This document shows, one piece after another, positions 35,866-43,705 of a stretch of 64,000 nt of DNA. The DNA comes from Streptomyces albireticuli. GTDB taxonomy: Bacteria > Actinomycetota > Actinomycetes > Streptomycetales > Streptomycetaceae. The stretch is from assembly GCF_021228125.1 (NCBI RefSeq), contig NZ_JAJQQS010000003.1:124001-188000 (forward strand), in the 5' to 3' direction. Position 1 is the stretch's first letter. Each line of letters opens with the position of its first letter. Both the position numbers and the translations under genes were made by a program. The notes below the pieces were generated by a model. That model saw only the letters and a program-made list of their open reading frames with translations, had not been told where the DNA came from and made no database searches.

Positions 35866-36059
35866 CTGCGGCGGGCTTTGTCCCCTACCCGCCCCTTCCC
35901 GAACCGGGGCTCCGCCCCGGACCCCGGTCCTCAAACGCCGGACGGGCTGAAATCAGCCCGTCCGGCGCTTGAGGACACCGCGCTTCAGCGCGGAAGAGGG
36001 TCTGGGGGCGAAGCCCCCAGTTACGGGAAGGGGCGGGTAGGGGACAAAGCCCGCCGCAG
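35866..36059. repeat. Dispersed palindromic intergenic element, copy 4, perfect 36-bp terminal inverted repeats
   Basis: 194-bp element directly after the BCCT gene. Arms 35866-35901 and 36024-36059 are exact inverse complements over 36 bp. A central CCGGACGGGCT hairpin and a CTGGGGGC-GAA-GCCCCCAG hairpin (36002-36020) lie inside. Both arms carry TTTGTCCCCTACC, where copy 3 has TTTTCCCC in both arms, so the arms covary between copies. Confidence 0.9.
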
Positions 36060-36062
36060 CGG

Positions 36063-37760
36063 CTACGTGCCGTCGTCCTCCCGGTCCCGCGCGCTCTCCG
36101 CCACCCGCCGCAGCCGCGGATGCCGCACCGGCCCCCGCTCCGTGATCGCCTCCCCGATCATCGTCCGCATCGCACTCCGCAGACCGTGCAGCGCGTGGTG
36201 CCGGGCCGGCCCCGCGCCCGGGTCCTCGCGGAGCTCCTTCAGCAGGGACCAGCACAGGGCCAGCATCACCAGGACGAACGGCAGGGCCACCAGGATCGTC
36301 GCGGACTGGAGCGACTTCAGGCCGCCGGCCACCAGCAGCACCGCCGCGACCGCCGCCATCAGCACGCCCCAGGTGACGACCAGCCAGGTGCGCGGGTGCA
36401 GCGCGCCCCGGCTGGACAGCGAGCCCATCACCAGGGACGCGGAGTCGGCGCTGGTGATGAAGTACGTCATGACCAGCGCCATCGCGATCCACGAGGTCAG
36501 CGTCCCCAGCGGCAGCGTGTCCAGCAGCGCGAACAGCGACGCCTCCGCGCCGTCCTTCACCGTGCCCGCCATGTCCGCACCGCCGGTCATGTCGAGGCGC
36601 AGCGCGCTGCCGCCCATCACGCAGAACCACACCACCGTGGCGCCGCTCGGCACCAGCAGCACCCCGACCAGGAACTCCCGGATCGTCCGGCCGTGCGAGA
36701 TACGGGCGATGAACGTTCCCACGAAGGGGGCCCAGGACAGCCACCACGCCCAGTAGAAGATGGTCCACGCGCCGAGCCAGTCGGAGTCCGTGAAGGCGCC
36801 CGTCCGGGTCGCCAGGGTCAGCAGGTCGTGGAGATAGCCGCCGGTGGCCGCCGGGATCGTGTTGAGGACGAACACCGTCGGGCCGAGGACGAAGACGAAG
36901 AGCATCAGACAGGCGGCGAGCGCGATGTTGAGCGTGCTGAGCCACTTCACGCCCTTGTGCAGGCCGGAGAAGGCCGACAGGACGAACGCCGCCGACAGCG
37001 CGGCGATGATGATCAGCTCCAGGGACGTGGAGTCCTTGACACCGGTCGTGATGTTGAGCCCCTTCGACACCTGGAGCGCGCCCAGGCCCAGGCTGGTGGC
37101 CGTGCCGAAGACCGTCGCGAAGACCGCCAGCAGGTCGATGACCCGGCCCGGCCAGCCGTCCGCCCGCTCCTCGCCGAGCAGCGGGACGAACGCCGAGCTG
37201 AGCCGGTTGCCGCGGCCCTTGCGGAATCCGGCGTAGGCGAGCGCGAGACCGGACATCCCGTAGATCGCCCAGGGGTGCAGCGTCCAGTGGAAGAACGAGT
37301 ACTCCAGGGCGGTACGGGCCGCGGCCGGCGTCTCCGCGCTGATGCCGCTGCCCGGGGGCGGCGCGACGAAGTGCTGGAGCGGCTCGCCCACCCCGTAGAA
37401 CATCAGGCCGATGCCCATGCCCGCGCTGAACATCATCGCGATCCAGACGAGGTTGCTGAACTCCGGCTGGTCGTCGTCCCGGCCGAGCCGGATCCGGCCG
37501 AAGCGGCTGAAGGCGATGACGACGCACAGGGCGAGGAAGACGTCGGCCGCGATGACGAACAGCCAGGCGAAGTTGGACAGTACCCAGTTCAGGGCGGCCG
37601 ACGACACCCGGTCGAAGGAGTGCTTGCCCAGCGCCGCCCAGGCGACCACCGCCAGCACGGCGGCCGCGCCGATCGCGACGAGGGTCATGTCCGGCGGCTC
37701 GTCCGGCGGCGGGCCCGCCGGGACCGCGGGGTCGGGCGACTCGAATGCGTCGGTGCTCAT
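36063..37760 (-). CDS. BCCT-family betaine/choline/carnitine transporter
   Basis: 565 residues with about 12 membrane helices. The family tryptophan box is present (FYWAWWLSWAPFVG near residue 330), with GMGIGLMFYGVGEPLQH in helix 3, which holds the Gly-rich motif used in sodium or proton coupling. N-terminal 25 and C-terminal 60 residues are cytoplasmic, the latter Arg-rich as in osmosensing BetP-type proteins. Imports glycine betaine or choline, likely for osmoprotection. ATG start. Confidence 0.95.
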   Translation of the reverse strand: MSTDAFESPDPAVPAGPPPDEPPDMTLVAIGAAAVLAVVAWAALGKHSFDRVSSAALNWVLSNFAWLFVIAADVFLALCVVIAFSRFGRIRLGRDDDQPEFSNLVWIAMMFSAGMGIGLMFYGVGEPLQHFVAPPPGSGISAETPAAARTALEYSFFHWTLHPWAIYGMSGLALAYAGFRKGRGNRLSSAFVPLLGEERADGWPGRVIDLLAVFATVFGTATSLGLGALQVSKGLNITTGVKDSTSLELIIIAALSAAFVLSAFSGLHKGVKWLSTLNIALAACLMLFVFVLGPTVFVLNTIPAATGGYLHDLLTLATRTGAFTDSDWLGAWTIFYWAWWLSWAPFVGTFIARISHGRTIREFLVGVLLVPSGATVVWFCVMGGSALRLDMTGGADMAGTVKDGAEASLFALLDTLPLGTLTSWIAMALVMTYFITSADSASLVMGSLSSRGALHPRTWLVVTWGVLMAAVAAVLLVAGGLKSLQSATILVALPFVLVMLALCWSLLKELREDPGAGPARHHALHGLRSAMRTMIGEAITERGPVRHPRLRRVAESARDREDDGT

Positions 37761-37907
37761 GTCGCCCCACTATGGCCGGGAAGGGCCGGAATGGCCGGGC
37801 TGGCACGCCGCGCACGGGCATGGGCAACCGCGCACACGTCCGGGTAGGGTCGCTGCGGCGCGACCGCCGGTGCGAGCCGCACGGCCCGGAAGCGAGGGGA
37901 TGGCGAG

Positions 37908-39050
37908 TTGTCGGACGCAGCGCGGGCGAGGCGGGTCCTGATCGCCGCGGACAAGTTCAAGGGCTCGCTGACGGCCGCGCGGGTCGCCGCGCACCTCACG
38001 GCCGGTCTGCGGGCCGCCGCCGGACCCGGACTCCACGTCACGGCCCTCCCCGTCGCCGACGGCGGCGACGGCACGGTGGACGCGGCGCTCGCGGCGGGCT
38101 TCGAGCGGCGCGAGGCACGGGTGACGGGCCCGCTGGGCGAGCCGGTCACCGCCGCGTACGCGCTCCGGGCGGGCACCGCGGTCGTGGAGATGGCCGAGGC
38201 GTCGGGCCTGCGCCACGCGCGGGGCGGCCTCGCGCCGCTGACCGCGACGACGTACGGCACCGGGGAACTGCTGCGGGCCGCGCTCGACGCGGGCGCCCGC
38301 ACGGTGGTGCTCGGCGTCGGCGGCAGCGCCACGACGGACGGCGGCGCGGGTGCGCTGAGCGCGCTGGGCGCGCGGCTCCTCGACGCGGCCGGGGACCCCG
38401 TCGGCCCGGGCGGCGCGGCGCTGGCCGGCCTCGTCACGGCCGATCTCGCCGGGCTGGACCCCCGGCTGCGGTCCACCCGGCTCGTGCTCGCCTCCGACGT
38501 CGACAACCCGCTCACGGGCCCGTACGGCGCCGCCGCGGTCTACGGGCCCCAGAAGGGCGCGAGCGCGGACGACGTGGCGGTGCTGGACGCCGCCCTGGCC
38601 CGCTACGCGGCCGTCCTGGACGGCGGGGCGCTCGCGGGCGCCCCGGGGGCGGGAGCCGCCGGCGGGCTCGGCTACGGCGCCCTGGCGGGGCTCGGCGCGG
38701 CCTTCCGCCCCGGCATCGAGGTGATGCTCGACGTCCTGGGCTTCCCGGCCGCCCTGGAATCGGCCGATCTCGTGATCACGGGGGAGGGCTCCCTGGACGC
38801 CCAGACCCTTCACGGCAAGGCCCCCGCCGGGGTGGCCGCCGCGGCCCGCGCCCGGGGCGTCCCGGTGATCGCGGTCTGCGGCCGGGTCTCCCTGCCGGAG
38901 GAGACGCTACGGGAGGCGGGCTTCCGCCGGGCCTACGCCCTGACGGACCTGGAACCGGACCCGGCCCGCTGCATGGCCCACGCGGGGCCGCTCCTGGAAC
39001 GCCTGGGGGAACGCATCGCGACGGACGCCTCGGACCCCGCCTTCCCGTAG
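37908..39050 (+). CDS. Glycerate kinase (GK type 1, GarK/GlxK family)
   Basis: 380 residues. Family motifs: ADKFKGSLTA near residue 14, PVADGGDGTVDA, VGGSATTDGGAGAL, a large Ala/Gly-rich middle, and EGSLDAQTLHGKAP toward the end. Phosphorylates D-glycerate to 2- or 3-phosphoglycerate with ATP, salvaging glyoxylate-derived carbon. Starts at TTG, 9 nt after GAGGGGA; no ATG or GTG is available in frame at that place. Divergent from the BCCT gene. Confidence 0.93.
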   Translation: MSDAARARRVLIAADKFKGSLTAARVAAHLTAGLRAAAGPGLHVTALPVADGGDGTVDAALAAGFERREARVTGPLGEPVTAAYALRAGTAVVEMAEASGLRHARGGLAPLTATTYGTGELLRAALDAGARTVVLGVGGSATTDGGAGALSALGARLLDAAGDPVGPGGAALAGLVTADLAGLDPRLRSTRLVLASDVDNPLTGPYGAAAVYGPQKGASADDVAVLDAALARYAAVLDGGALAGAPGAGAAGGLGYGALAGLGAAFRPGIEVMLDVLGFPAALESADLVITGEGSLDAQTLHGKAPAGVAAAARARGVPVIAVCGRVSLPEETLREAGFRRAYALTDLEPDPARCMAHAGPLLERLGERIATDASDPAFP

Positions 39051-39140
39051 CCGGGCCGGCCTGCCCGGCCTGCCACCGGGCCCGCGCCCGAACCCGCGTC
39101 CGCGCCCCTCCGTGCCTGCGCCGGGCCCAGGACAGGGGCC

Positions 39141-39300
39141 GTTTCCCCGACCCGCCCCTTCCCGCCGCATCCGATGTGCGGCTCCGCCGCGTGAGGGGCT
39201 CCGCCCCGGACCCCGGTCCTCAAGCGCCGGACGGGCTGATTTTCAGCCCGTCCGGCGCTTGAGGACACCGCGCGGAGCGCGGAAAGGGGGCCGGGGAAAC
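39141..39300. repeat. Dispersed palindromic intergenic element, copy 5, shortened right arm
   Basis: Between convergent genes. The central hairpin (CCTCAAGCGCCGGACGGGCT with its complement, about 39217-39263) is intact. The outer closing pair is only GTTTCCCCG/CGGGGAAAC (39141-39149 with 39292-39300); the right arm is cut short by the pssA terminator. The left arm contains the GCCGCATCCGATGTGCGGC block also seen in copies 1 and 6. Confidence 0.8.
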
Positions 39301-39339
39301 ACCGAGGCCCCCGAACATCGCGTTCGGGGGCCTCGGTGT
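39299..39339. terminator. Strong terminator downstream of pssA
   Basis: 18-bp perfect stem, ACACCGAGGCCCCCGAAC (39299-39316) with its complement (39322-39339) and a 5-nt loop, 17 bp after the pssA stop. Also positioned to stop the convergent glycerate kinase transcript. Confidence 0.88.
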
Positions 39340-39355
39340 CGCTACAAGGGATCCG

Positions 39356-40201
39356 CTACGGCAGCTGCGCCGCCCGCGCCTCCCGCCGGTTGTCACGGAA
39401 CGTGTTCACGCGGCGCGCCGTCGCGAACAGCGGGATCACCGCGCCCAGGACGACCTGGAGGGCGCAGCCCGTCTGGAGCAGGAGCTCGCCGCCGGGGGCG
39501 TCGAAGGCCCAGGCCGCCAGCAGGCCCATGCTCAGCACGATCCAGCTCAGCATCGCCACCGCGAGACGACCCCGCGGCTTCGGGTACTCGACCCGGCTGA
39601 CCATCAGCCACGCCACACCCACGATCGCCAGCAGCGTCGGGATGAAGGGCAGCTCCAGCAGCACGATCGAGACGACCGTCAGCGCGCCGAAGGGGCTCGG
39701 CATCCCCTGGAAGATGCCGTCGCGCAGCTGGACGCACGAGAAGCGCGCCAGTCGCAGCACCACCGCCAGCAGCACCACGACCGCGGCGACGGCCGAGACC
39801 CGCTGGTGCGCGTCGTCGGCCACCATGCCCCAGACGACCACGAAGTACGCCGGCGCCAGACCGAAGCTGATCAGGTCCGAGAGGTTGTCGAGCTCCGCCC
39901 CCATCGCCGAGCTGCGCAGCTTCCGCGCCACGAGCCCGTCGAAGAGGTCGAAGATCGACGCGAGCAGCATCAGTATCACCGCGGTGGCCGCGCTGTGGCG
40001 GGCCATGCCGCCGTCCTCGTTGCCCGTCAGGTGCGGGATGAGGACGCCGGTGGTGGTGAAGTACACCGCCATGAACCCGCAGATCGCGTTACCCAGAGTG
40101 AGGGTGTCCGCTATCGACAGCCGGGTGGACAGCGGAATGTCCTCCCCGTCCTCGGCCTCGGGCACCCAGGCGGCCTGTGTGTCCTGATCAATCACGGTCA
40201 A
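39356..40201 (-). CDS. pssA: CDP-diacylglycerol-serine O-phosphatidyltransferase
   Basis: 281-residue membrane enzyme making phosphatidylserine from CDP-diacylglycerol and L-serine. The CDP-alcohol phosphotransferase signature is complete (DLFDGLVAR then GAELDNLSD). Seven or so membrane helices follow. Start taken as TTG at 40201, overlapping the psd stop region; GTG at 40195 is possible. Directly after psd, so the two consecutive steps of phosphatidylethanolamine synthesis are encoded together. Confidence 0.95.
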   Translation of the reverse strand: MTVIDQDTQAAWVPEAEDGEDIPLSTRLSIADTLTLGNAICGFMAVYFTTTGVLIPHLTGNEDGGMARHSAATAVILMLLASIFDLFDGLVARKLRSSAMGAELDNLSDLISFGLAPAYFVVVWGMVADDAHQRVSAVAAVVVLLAVVLRLARFSCVQLRDGIFQGMPSPFGALTVVSIVLLELPFIPTLLAIVGVAWLMVSRVEYPKPRGRLAVAMLSWIVLSMGLLAAWAFDAPGGELLLQTGCALQVVLGAVIPLFATARRVNTFRDNRREARAAQLP

Positions 40202-40844
40202 GGCGTGTCACCCCCGCCATGGTGGGCTGGCCGACCTCGACGGCGACCTCGACCCCGGCCGGGAGGTAGACGTCGACGCGCGAACCGAAGCGGATCAGAC
40301 CGATCCGCTCGCCCTGCTCCACCTTCGTGCCCTGCGGCACGTAAGGAACGATCCGGCGGGCGACGGCGCCGGCGATCTGCACCATCTCGATGTCGCCGAG
40401 CTCGGTGTCGAAGTGCCAGACGACGCGCTCGTTGTTCTCGCTCTCCTTGTTGAACGCCGGGACGAACCCACCGGGGATGTGCTCGACCGAGGTCACCGTG
40501 CCGGCCAGGGGCGCGCGGTTGACGTGGACGTTCAGCGGGCTCATGAAGATCGCGACGCGGGTGCGCCCGTCCTTCCACGGCATGATGCTCTGCACCACGC
40601 CGTCGGCGGGGGAGATGACCCTGCCCTGGGTGATCTCACGATCGGGGTCGCGGAAAAACCACAGCATGCCCGCCGCGAGCGCGGTGGTGGGCACGGCCAG
40701 CGCCGCCCAGCGGCCGGAGCGCCGGGCGCGGGTCAGGCTGACCGCCGCCGTGGCGACGGTCGGCAGGAGCCACGGCGATGCTCCGCGCGCGAGGCGTACG
40801 CCGAGAGGGCTGACGCGAGGTGCAGAGGAAGAGCTGTGGGGCAT
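40188..40844 (-). CDS. psd: Phosphatidylserine decarboxylase (short, archaeal/actinobacterial type)
   Basis: 218 residues. Converts phosphatidylserine to phosphatidylethanolamine. Self-cleavage should occur at the Gly-Ser of RFGSRVDVY near residue 187, making the pyruvoyl group. Conserved SPADGVV, MSPLNVHVNR and the N-terminal membrane anchor region (WLLPTVATAAVSL, ALAVPTTALAAGMLWF) are visible. Start ATG 40844 with AAGG 7 nt upstream; the frame stays open further but with no support. Overlaps pssA by 14 nt. Confidence 0.95.
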   Translation of the reverse strand: MPHSSSSAPRVSPLGVRLARGASPWLLPTVATAAVSLTRARRSGRWAALAVPTTALAAGMLWFFRDPDREITQGRVISPADGVVQSIMPWKDGRTRVAIFMSPLNVHVNRAPLAGTVTSVEHIPGGFVPAFNKESENNERVVWHFDTELGDIEMVQIAGAVARRIVPYVPQGTKVEQGERIGLIRFGSRVDVYLPAGVEVAVEVGQPTMAGVTRLDRD

Positions 40845-41014
40845 GGGTGACCTTCGTAGCGGAGGGTGCCGCGTAACGATTGGGGGACGGCGGCTTTCCG
40901 GGGATGGTATCGGTTGCGGGCGGCAACTGGCCAAGCGCCAGGGCCAGTCCATGGCCGAAGTCCGATGACTGGGTGTGATCTTCTTCTCGGTCAAATCACC
41001 CCTAATCCGATCAA

Positions 41015-42220
41015 TTAACCCTGGAGTCGGTACTCCTCGAGTAGCCGACGCCCAATGATCATTTTCTGGATCTCGGCCGTTCCCTCCCCGATGAGCAGCA
41101 TCGGCGCCTCCCGGTAGAGGCGCTCGATCTCGTACTCCTTGGAGAAGCCGTAGCCACCGTGGATACGGAAGGCGTCCTCGACCACTTCCTTGCAGTACTC
41201 GGACGCCAGGTACTTGGCCATTCCGGCCTCGAGGTCATTGCGCTGCCCCGAGTCCTTCTTGCGTGCCGCGTTCACCATCATCGCATGCGCCGCTTCGACC
41301 TTTGTCCCCATTTCGGCCAGTTTGAATTGAATGGCCTGATGTTGAGCGATGGGTTTTCCGAAGGTCTGCCGCTGCTGGGCGTAGGAAACGCCGAGTTCGA
41401 ACGCACGCTGAGCGACGCCGCAACCACGCGCGGCGACATTGACGCGGCCGACCTCGACGCCGTCCATCATCTGGTAGAAGCCCCGGCCGGTGGCGCCGCC
41501 GAGCACCCGGTTCGCCGGCACCCGCAGCCCGTCCATGATCAATTCGGTGGTGTCGACACCCTTGTAACCCATTTTGTCGATCTTCCCCGGGATGGTCAGA
41601 CCCGGTTTGACCTGGCCGAACCCCGGCTCCTTCTCGATAAGGAAGGTGGTCATCGACTTGTGCGGGGCGGTCCCCTCGGGGTGCCCCTCGTCGGTCCGGC
41701 AGAGCACCGCCACGAGGGTGGACGAGCCGCCGTTGGTCAGCCACATCTTCTGGCCGTTCAGGACGTACTCGTCGCCCTCCCGCACACCCTTCGATGTGAT
41801 TGCGGACACATCCGAGCCCAGCCCAGGCTCGGACATCGAGAACGCGCCCCGGACCTCGCCCGTCGCCATCCTCGGCAGGAAGTACTCCCGCTGCTCCCGG
41901 GTCCCGTGCTGTTTGAGCATGTACGCGACGATGAAGTGGGTATTGACGATTCCCGACACGCTCATCCAGCCGCGGGCGATCTCCTCCACACAGAGCGCGT
42001 ATGTGAGAAGGGACTCACCCAGCCCGCCGTACTCCTCCGGGATCATCAGCCCGAAAAGCCCCAGTTCCTTGAGGCCCTCCACGATCCGGGTCGGGTACTC
42101 GTCGCGGTGCTCCAGCTCGGTGGCGACCGGGATGATCTCTTTGTCGACGAATTCGCGGACCGTCGCGAGGATTTCCCGCTGGATGTCCGTCAGGCCCTCG
42201 GTCTGCGCCAGGCGTCCCAT
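41015..42220 (-). CDS. Acyl-CoA dehydrogenase of the ethylmalonyl-CoA operon (probable methylsuccinyl-CoA dehydrogenase)
   Basis: 401-residue FAD enzyme with the ACAD signatures FSMSEPGLGSDVSA (FAD/substrate), QMMDGVEVGR, QRQTFGKPI and the C-terminal RIHGGYGFSKEYEIERLYREAP. The catalytic Glu is expected in the final helix region (IGEGTAEIQ). In this operon the obvious role is oxidation of (2S)-methylsuccinyl-CoA to mesaconyl-CoA. It is shorter than the Rhodobacter enzyme (about 550), so assignment rests on context. Parts of the gene (around 41300-41350 and 42130-42170) use unusually many AT-ending codons for this genome. Starts 1 bp after the maoC stop. Confidence 0.88.
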   Translation of the reverse strand: MGRLAQTEGLTDIQREILATVREFVDKEIIPVATELEHRDEYPTRIVEGLKELGLFGLMIPEEYGGLGESLLTYALCVEEIARGWMSVSGIVNTHFIVAYMLKQHGTREQREYFLPRMATGEVRGAFSMSEPGLGSDVSAITSKGVREGDEYVLNGQKMWLTNGGSSTLVAVLCRTDEGHPEGTAPHKSMTTFLIEKEPGFGQVKPGLTIPGKIDKMGYKGVDTTELIMDGLRVPANRVLGGATGRGFYQMMDGVEVGRVNVAARGCGVAQRAFELGVSYAQQRQTFGKPIAQHQAIQFKLAEMGTKVEAAHAMMVNAARKKDSGQRNDLEAGMAKYLASEYCKEVVEDAFRIHGGYGFSKEYEIERLYREAPMLLIGEGTAEIQKMIIGRRLLEEYRLQG

Positions 42221-42221
42221 C

Positions 42222-42734
42222 TCACTTCTCCCGGATGATCGGCTCGGGGCGGCCGGGCTGCTCTCCGCCGCGCTCCTCGATGTACGTGGCGGTGGGCACC
42301 ATCACCTTGCGCCGGAAGACGCAGACGACGGTGCCGTCCTGCTTGTAGCCGATGGTCTCGACGTGCACGATCCCGCGGTCGCTCTTCGACCGGGACGGGG
42401 TCTTGTCCAGCACCGTCGTCTCGCCGTAGATCGTGTCGCCGTGGAAGGTCGGCGCGATGTGCTTGAGCGACTCGACCTCCAGATTCGCTATCGCCTTTCC
42501 CGAGACGTCCGGTACGGACATCCCCAGCAGCAGGGAGTAGACGTAATTCCCGACCACGACGTTCCTGCCGAAATCGGTGGTCTTCTCCGCGTAGTTGCCG
42601 TCCATGTGCAACGGGTGATGATTCATGGTGAGCAGGCAGAAAAGGTGGTCGTCGTACTCGGTGACCGTCTTGCCGGGCCAGTGCTTGTACACGTCGCCCA
42701 CGGTGAACTCTTCGTAGGTGCGGCCGAACTGCAT
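42222..42734 (-). CDS. MaoC-like dehydratase, probable mesaconyl-CoA hydratase
   Basis: 170-residue hotdog-fold hydratase. The (R)-hydratase motif is present in the form LLTMNHHPLHMDGNYAEKT, where Asp/Asn and His act as catalytic pair. Predicted to interconvert mesaconyl-CoA and beta-methylmalyl-CoA in the ethylmalonyl-CoA pathway, given its place between the CitE-type lyase and acyl-CoA dehydrogenase. ATG start 5 bp after the lyase stop. Confidence 0.9.
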   Translation of the reverse strand: MQFGRTYEEFTVGDVYKHWPGKTVTEYDDHLFCLLTMNHHPLHMDGNYAEKTTDFGRNVVVGNYVYSLLLGMSVPDVSGKAIANLEVESLKHIAPTFHGDTIYGETTVLDKTPSRSKSDRGIVHVETIGYKQDGTVVCVFRRKVMVPTATYIEERGGEQPGRPEPIIREK

Positions 42735-42739
42735 GGTGC

Positions 42740-43705
42740 TCAGGCCTCCGGGATCTCGAAGACGGACTTGCGGACCATGCCCGCCGCGCGGCCCTTGCCG
42801 GCGATGACCAGGGCCATCTTCCGGCTCGCCTCGTCGATCATCTCGTCGCCGAGCATGGCCGAACCCTTCTTGCCGCCGGCCTCGGAGGTGCACCAGTCGT
42901 ACGCGTCCAGGATCAGCTCGGCGTGGTCGTAGTCGTCCTGCGAGGGCGAGAAGACCTCGTTGGCCGCCTCGACCTGGCCGGGGTGCAGCACCCACTTGCC
43001 GTCGAAGCCCAGCGCGGCGGCCCGGCCCGCGACCTCGCGGTACCCGTCCACGTTTTTGATCTGGAGGTACGGGCCGTCGATCGCCTGGAGATCGTTGGCC
43101 CGGGCCGCCATCAGGATGCGCATCAGGATGTAGTGGTAGGCGTCCGCCGGATAGCCGGGCGGCTGCTCGCCGACGACCAGGGACTTCATGTTGATCGACG
43201 CCATGAAGTCGGCCGGTCCGAAGATGATCGTCTCCAGCCGGGGCGACGCGGTGGCGATGTCGTCCACGTTGATCAGGCCCTTGGCGTTCTCGATCTGCGC
43301 CTCGATGCCGATCCGCCCGACCTCGAAGCCCATGGCCTTCTCGATCTGCGTCAGCAGCAGGTCCAGGGCGACGACCTGCTGGGCGTCCTGGACCTTCGGC
43401 AGCATGACGCAGTCCAGGTTCTGGCCCGCGCCTTCCACGACCGTGATGACGTCCTGGTACGTCCAGTGCGTCGTCCAGTCGTTGACCCGCACGACCCGGG
43501 TCTTGCCCGTCCAGTCGCCGGTGTTGAGCGCCTCGACGATCGTGTGCCGGGCGCCCTCCTTGGCGAGCGGCGCGCACGCGTCCTCCAGGTCGAGGAAGAC
43601 CTGGTCGGCGGGGAGGCCCTGGGCCTTCTCCAGGAAGCGGGGGTTGCTGCCGGGGACGGCGAGGCAGGAGCGGCGCGGCCGCAGACGATTGACGGGGGTG
43701 GTCAT
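42740..43705 (-). CDS. CitE-family lyase, probable beta-methylmalyl-CoA/L-malyl-CoA lyase
   Basis: 321-residue HpcH/HpaI-CitE-type aldolase. Motifs: RRSCLAVPGSNPRFLEKA at the start, DLEDACAP with the metal Glu-Asp, a second metal site in GIEAQIENAKGL, and GPADFMASI. It splits beta-methylmalyl-CoA to glyoxylate and propionyl-CoA. Start overlaps the meaA stop (ATGA), so it is translationally coupled. Confidence 0.92.
   Translation of the reverse strand: MTTPVNRLRPRRSCLAVPGSNPRFLEKAQGLPADQVFLDLEDACAPLAKEGARHTIVEALNTGDWTGKTRVVRVNDWTTHWTYQDVITVVEGAGQNLDCVMLPKVQDAQQVVALDLLLTQIEKAMGFEVGRIGIEAQIENAKGLINVDDIATASPRLETIIFGPADFMASINMKSLVVGEQPPGYPADAYHYILMRILMAARANDLQAIDGPYLQIKNVDGYREVAGRAAALGFDGKWVLHPGQVEAANEVFSPSQDDYDHAELILDAYDWCTSEAGGKKGSAMLGDEMIDEASRKMALVIAGKGRAAGMVRKSVFEIPEA

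Noticed and set aside
41159..42238. Plus-strand frame of 359 codons
   Set aside because: Antisense to the acyl-CoA dehydrogenase, which has full family motifs.
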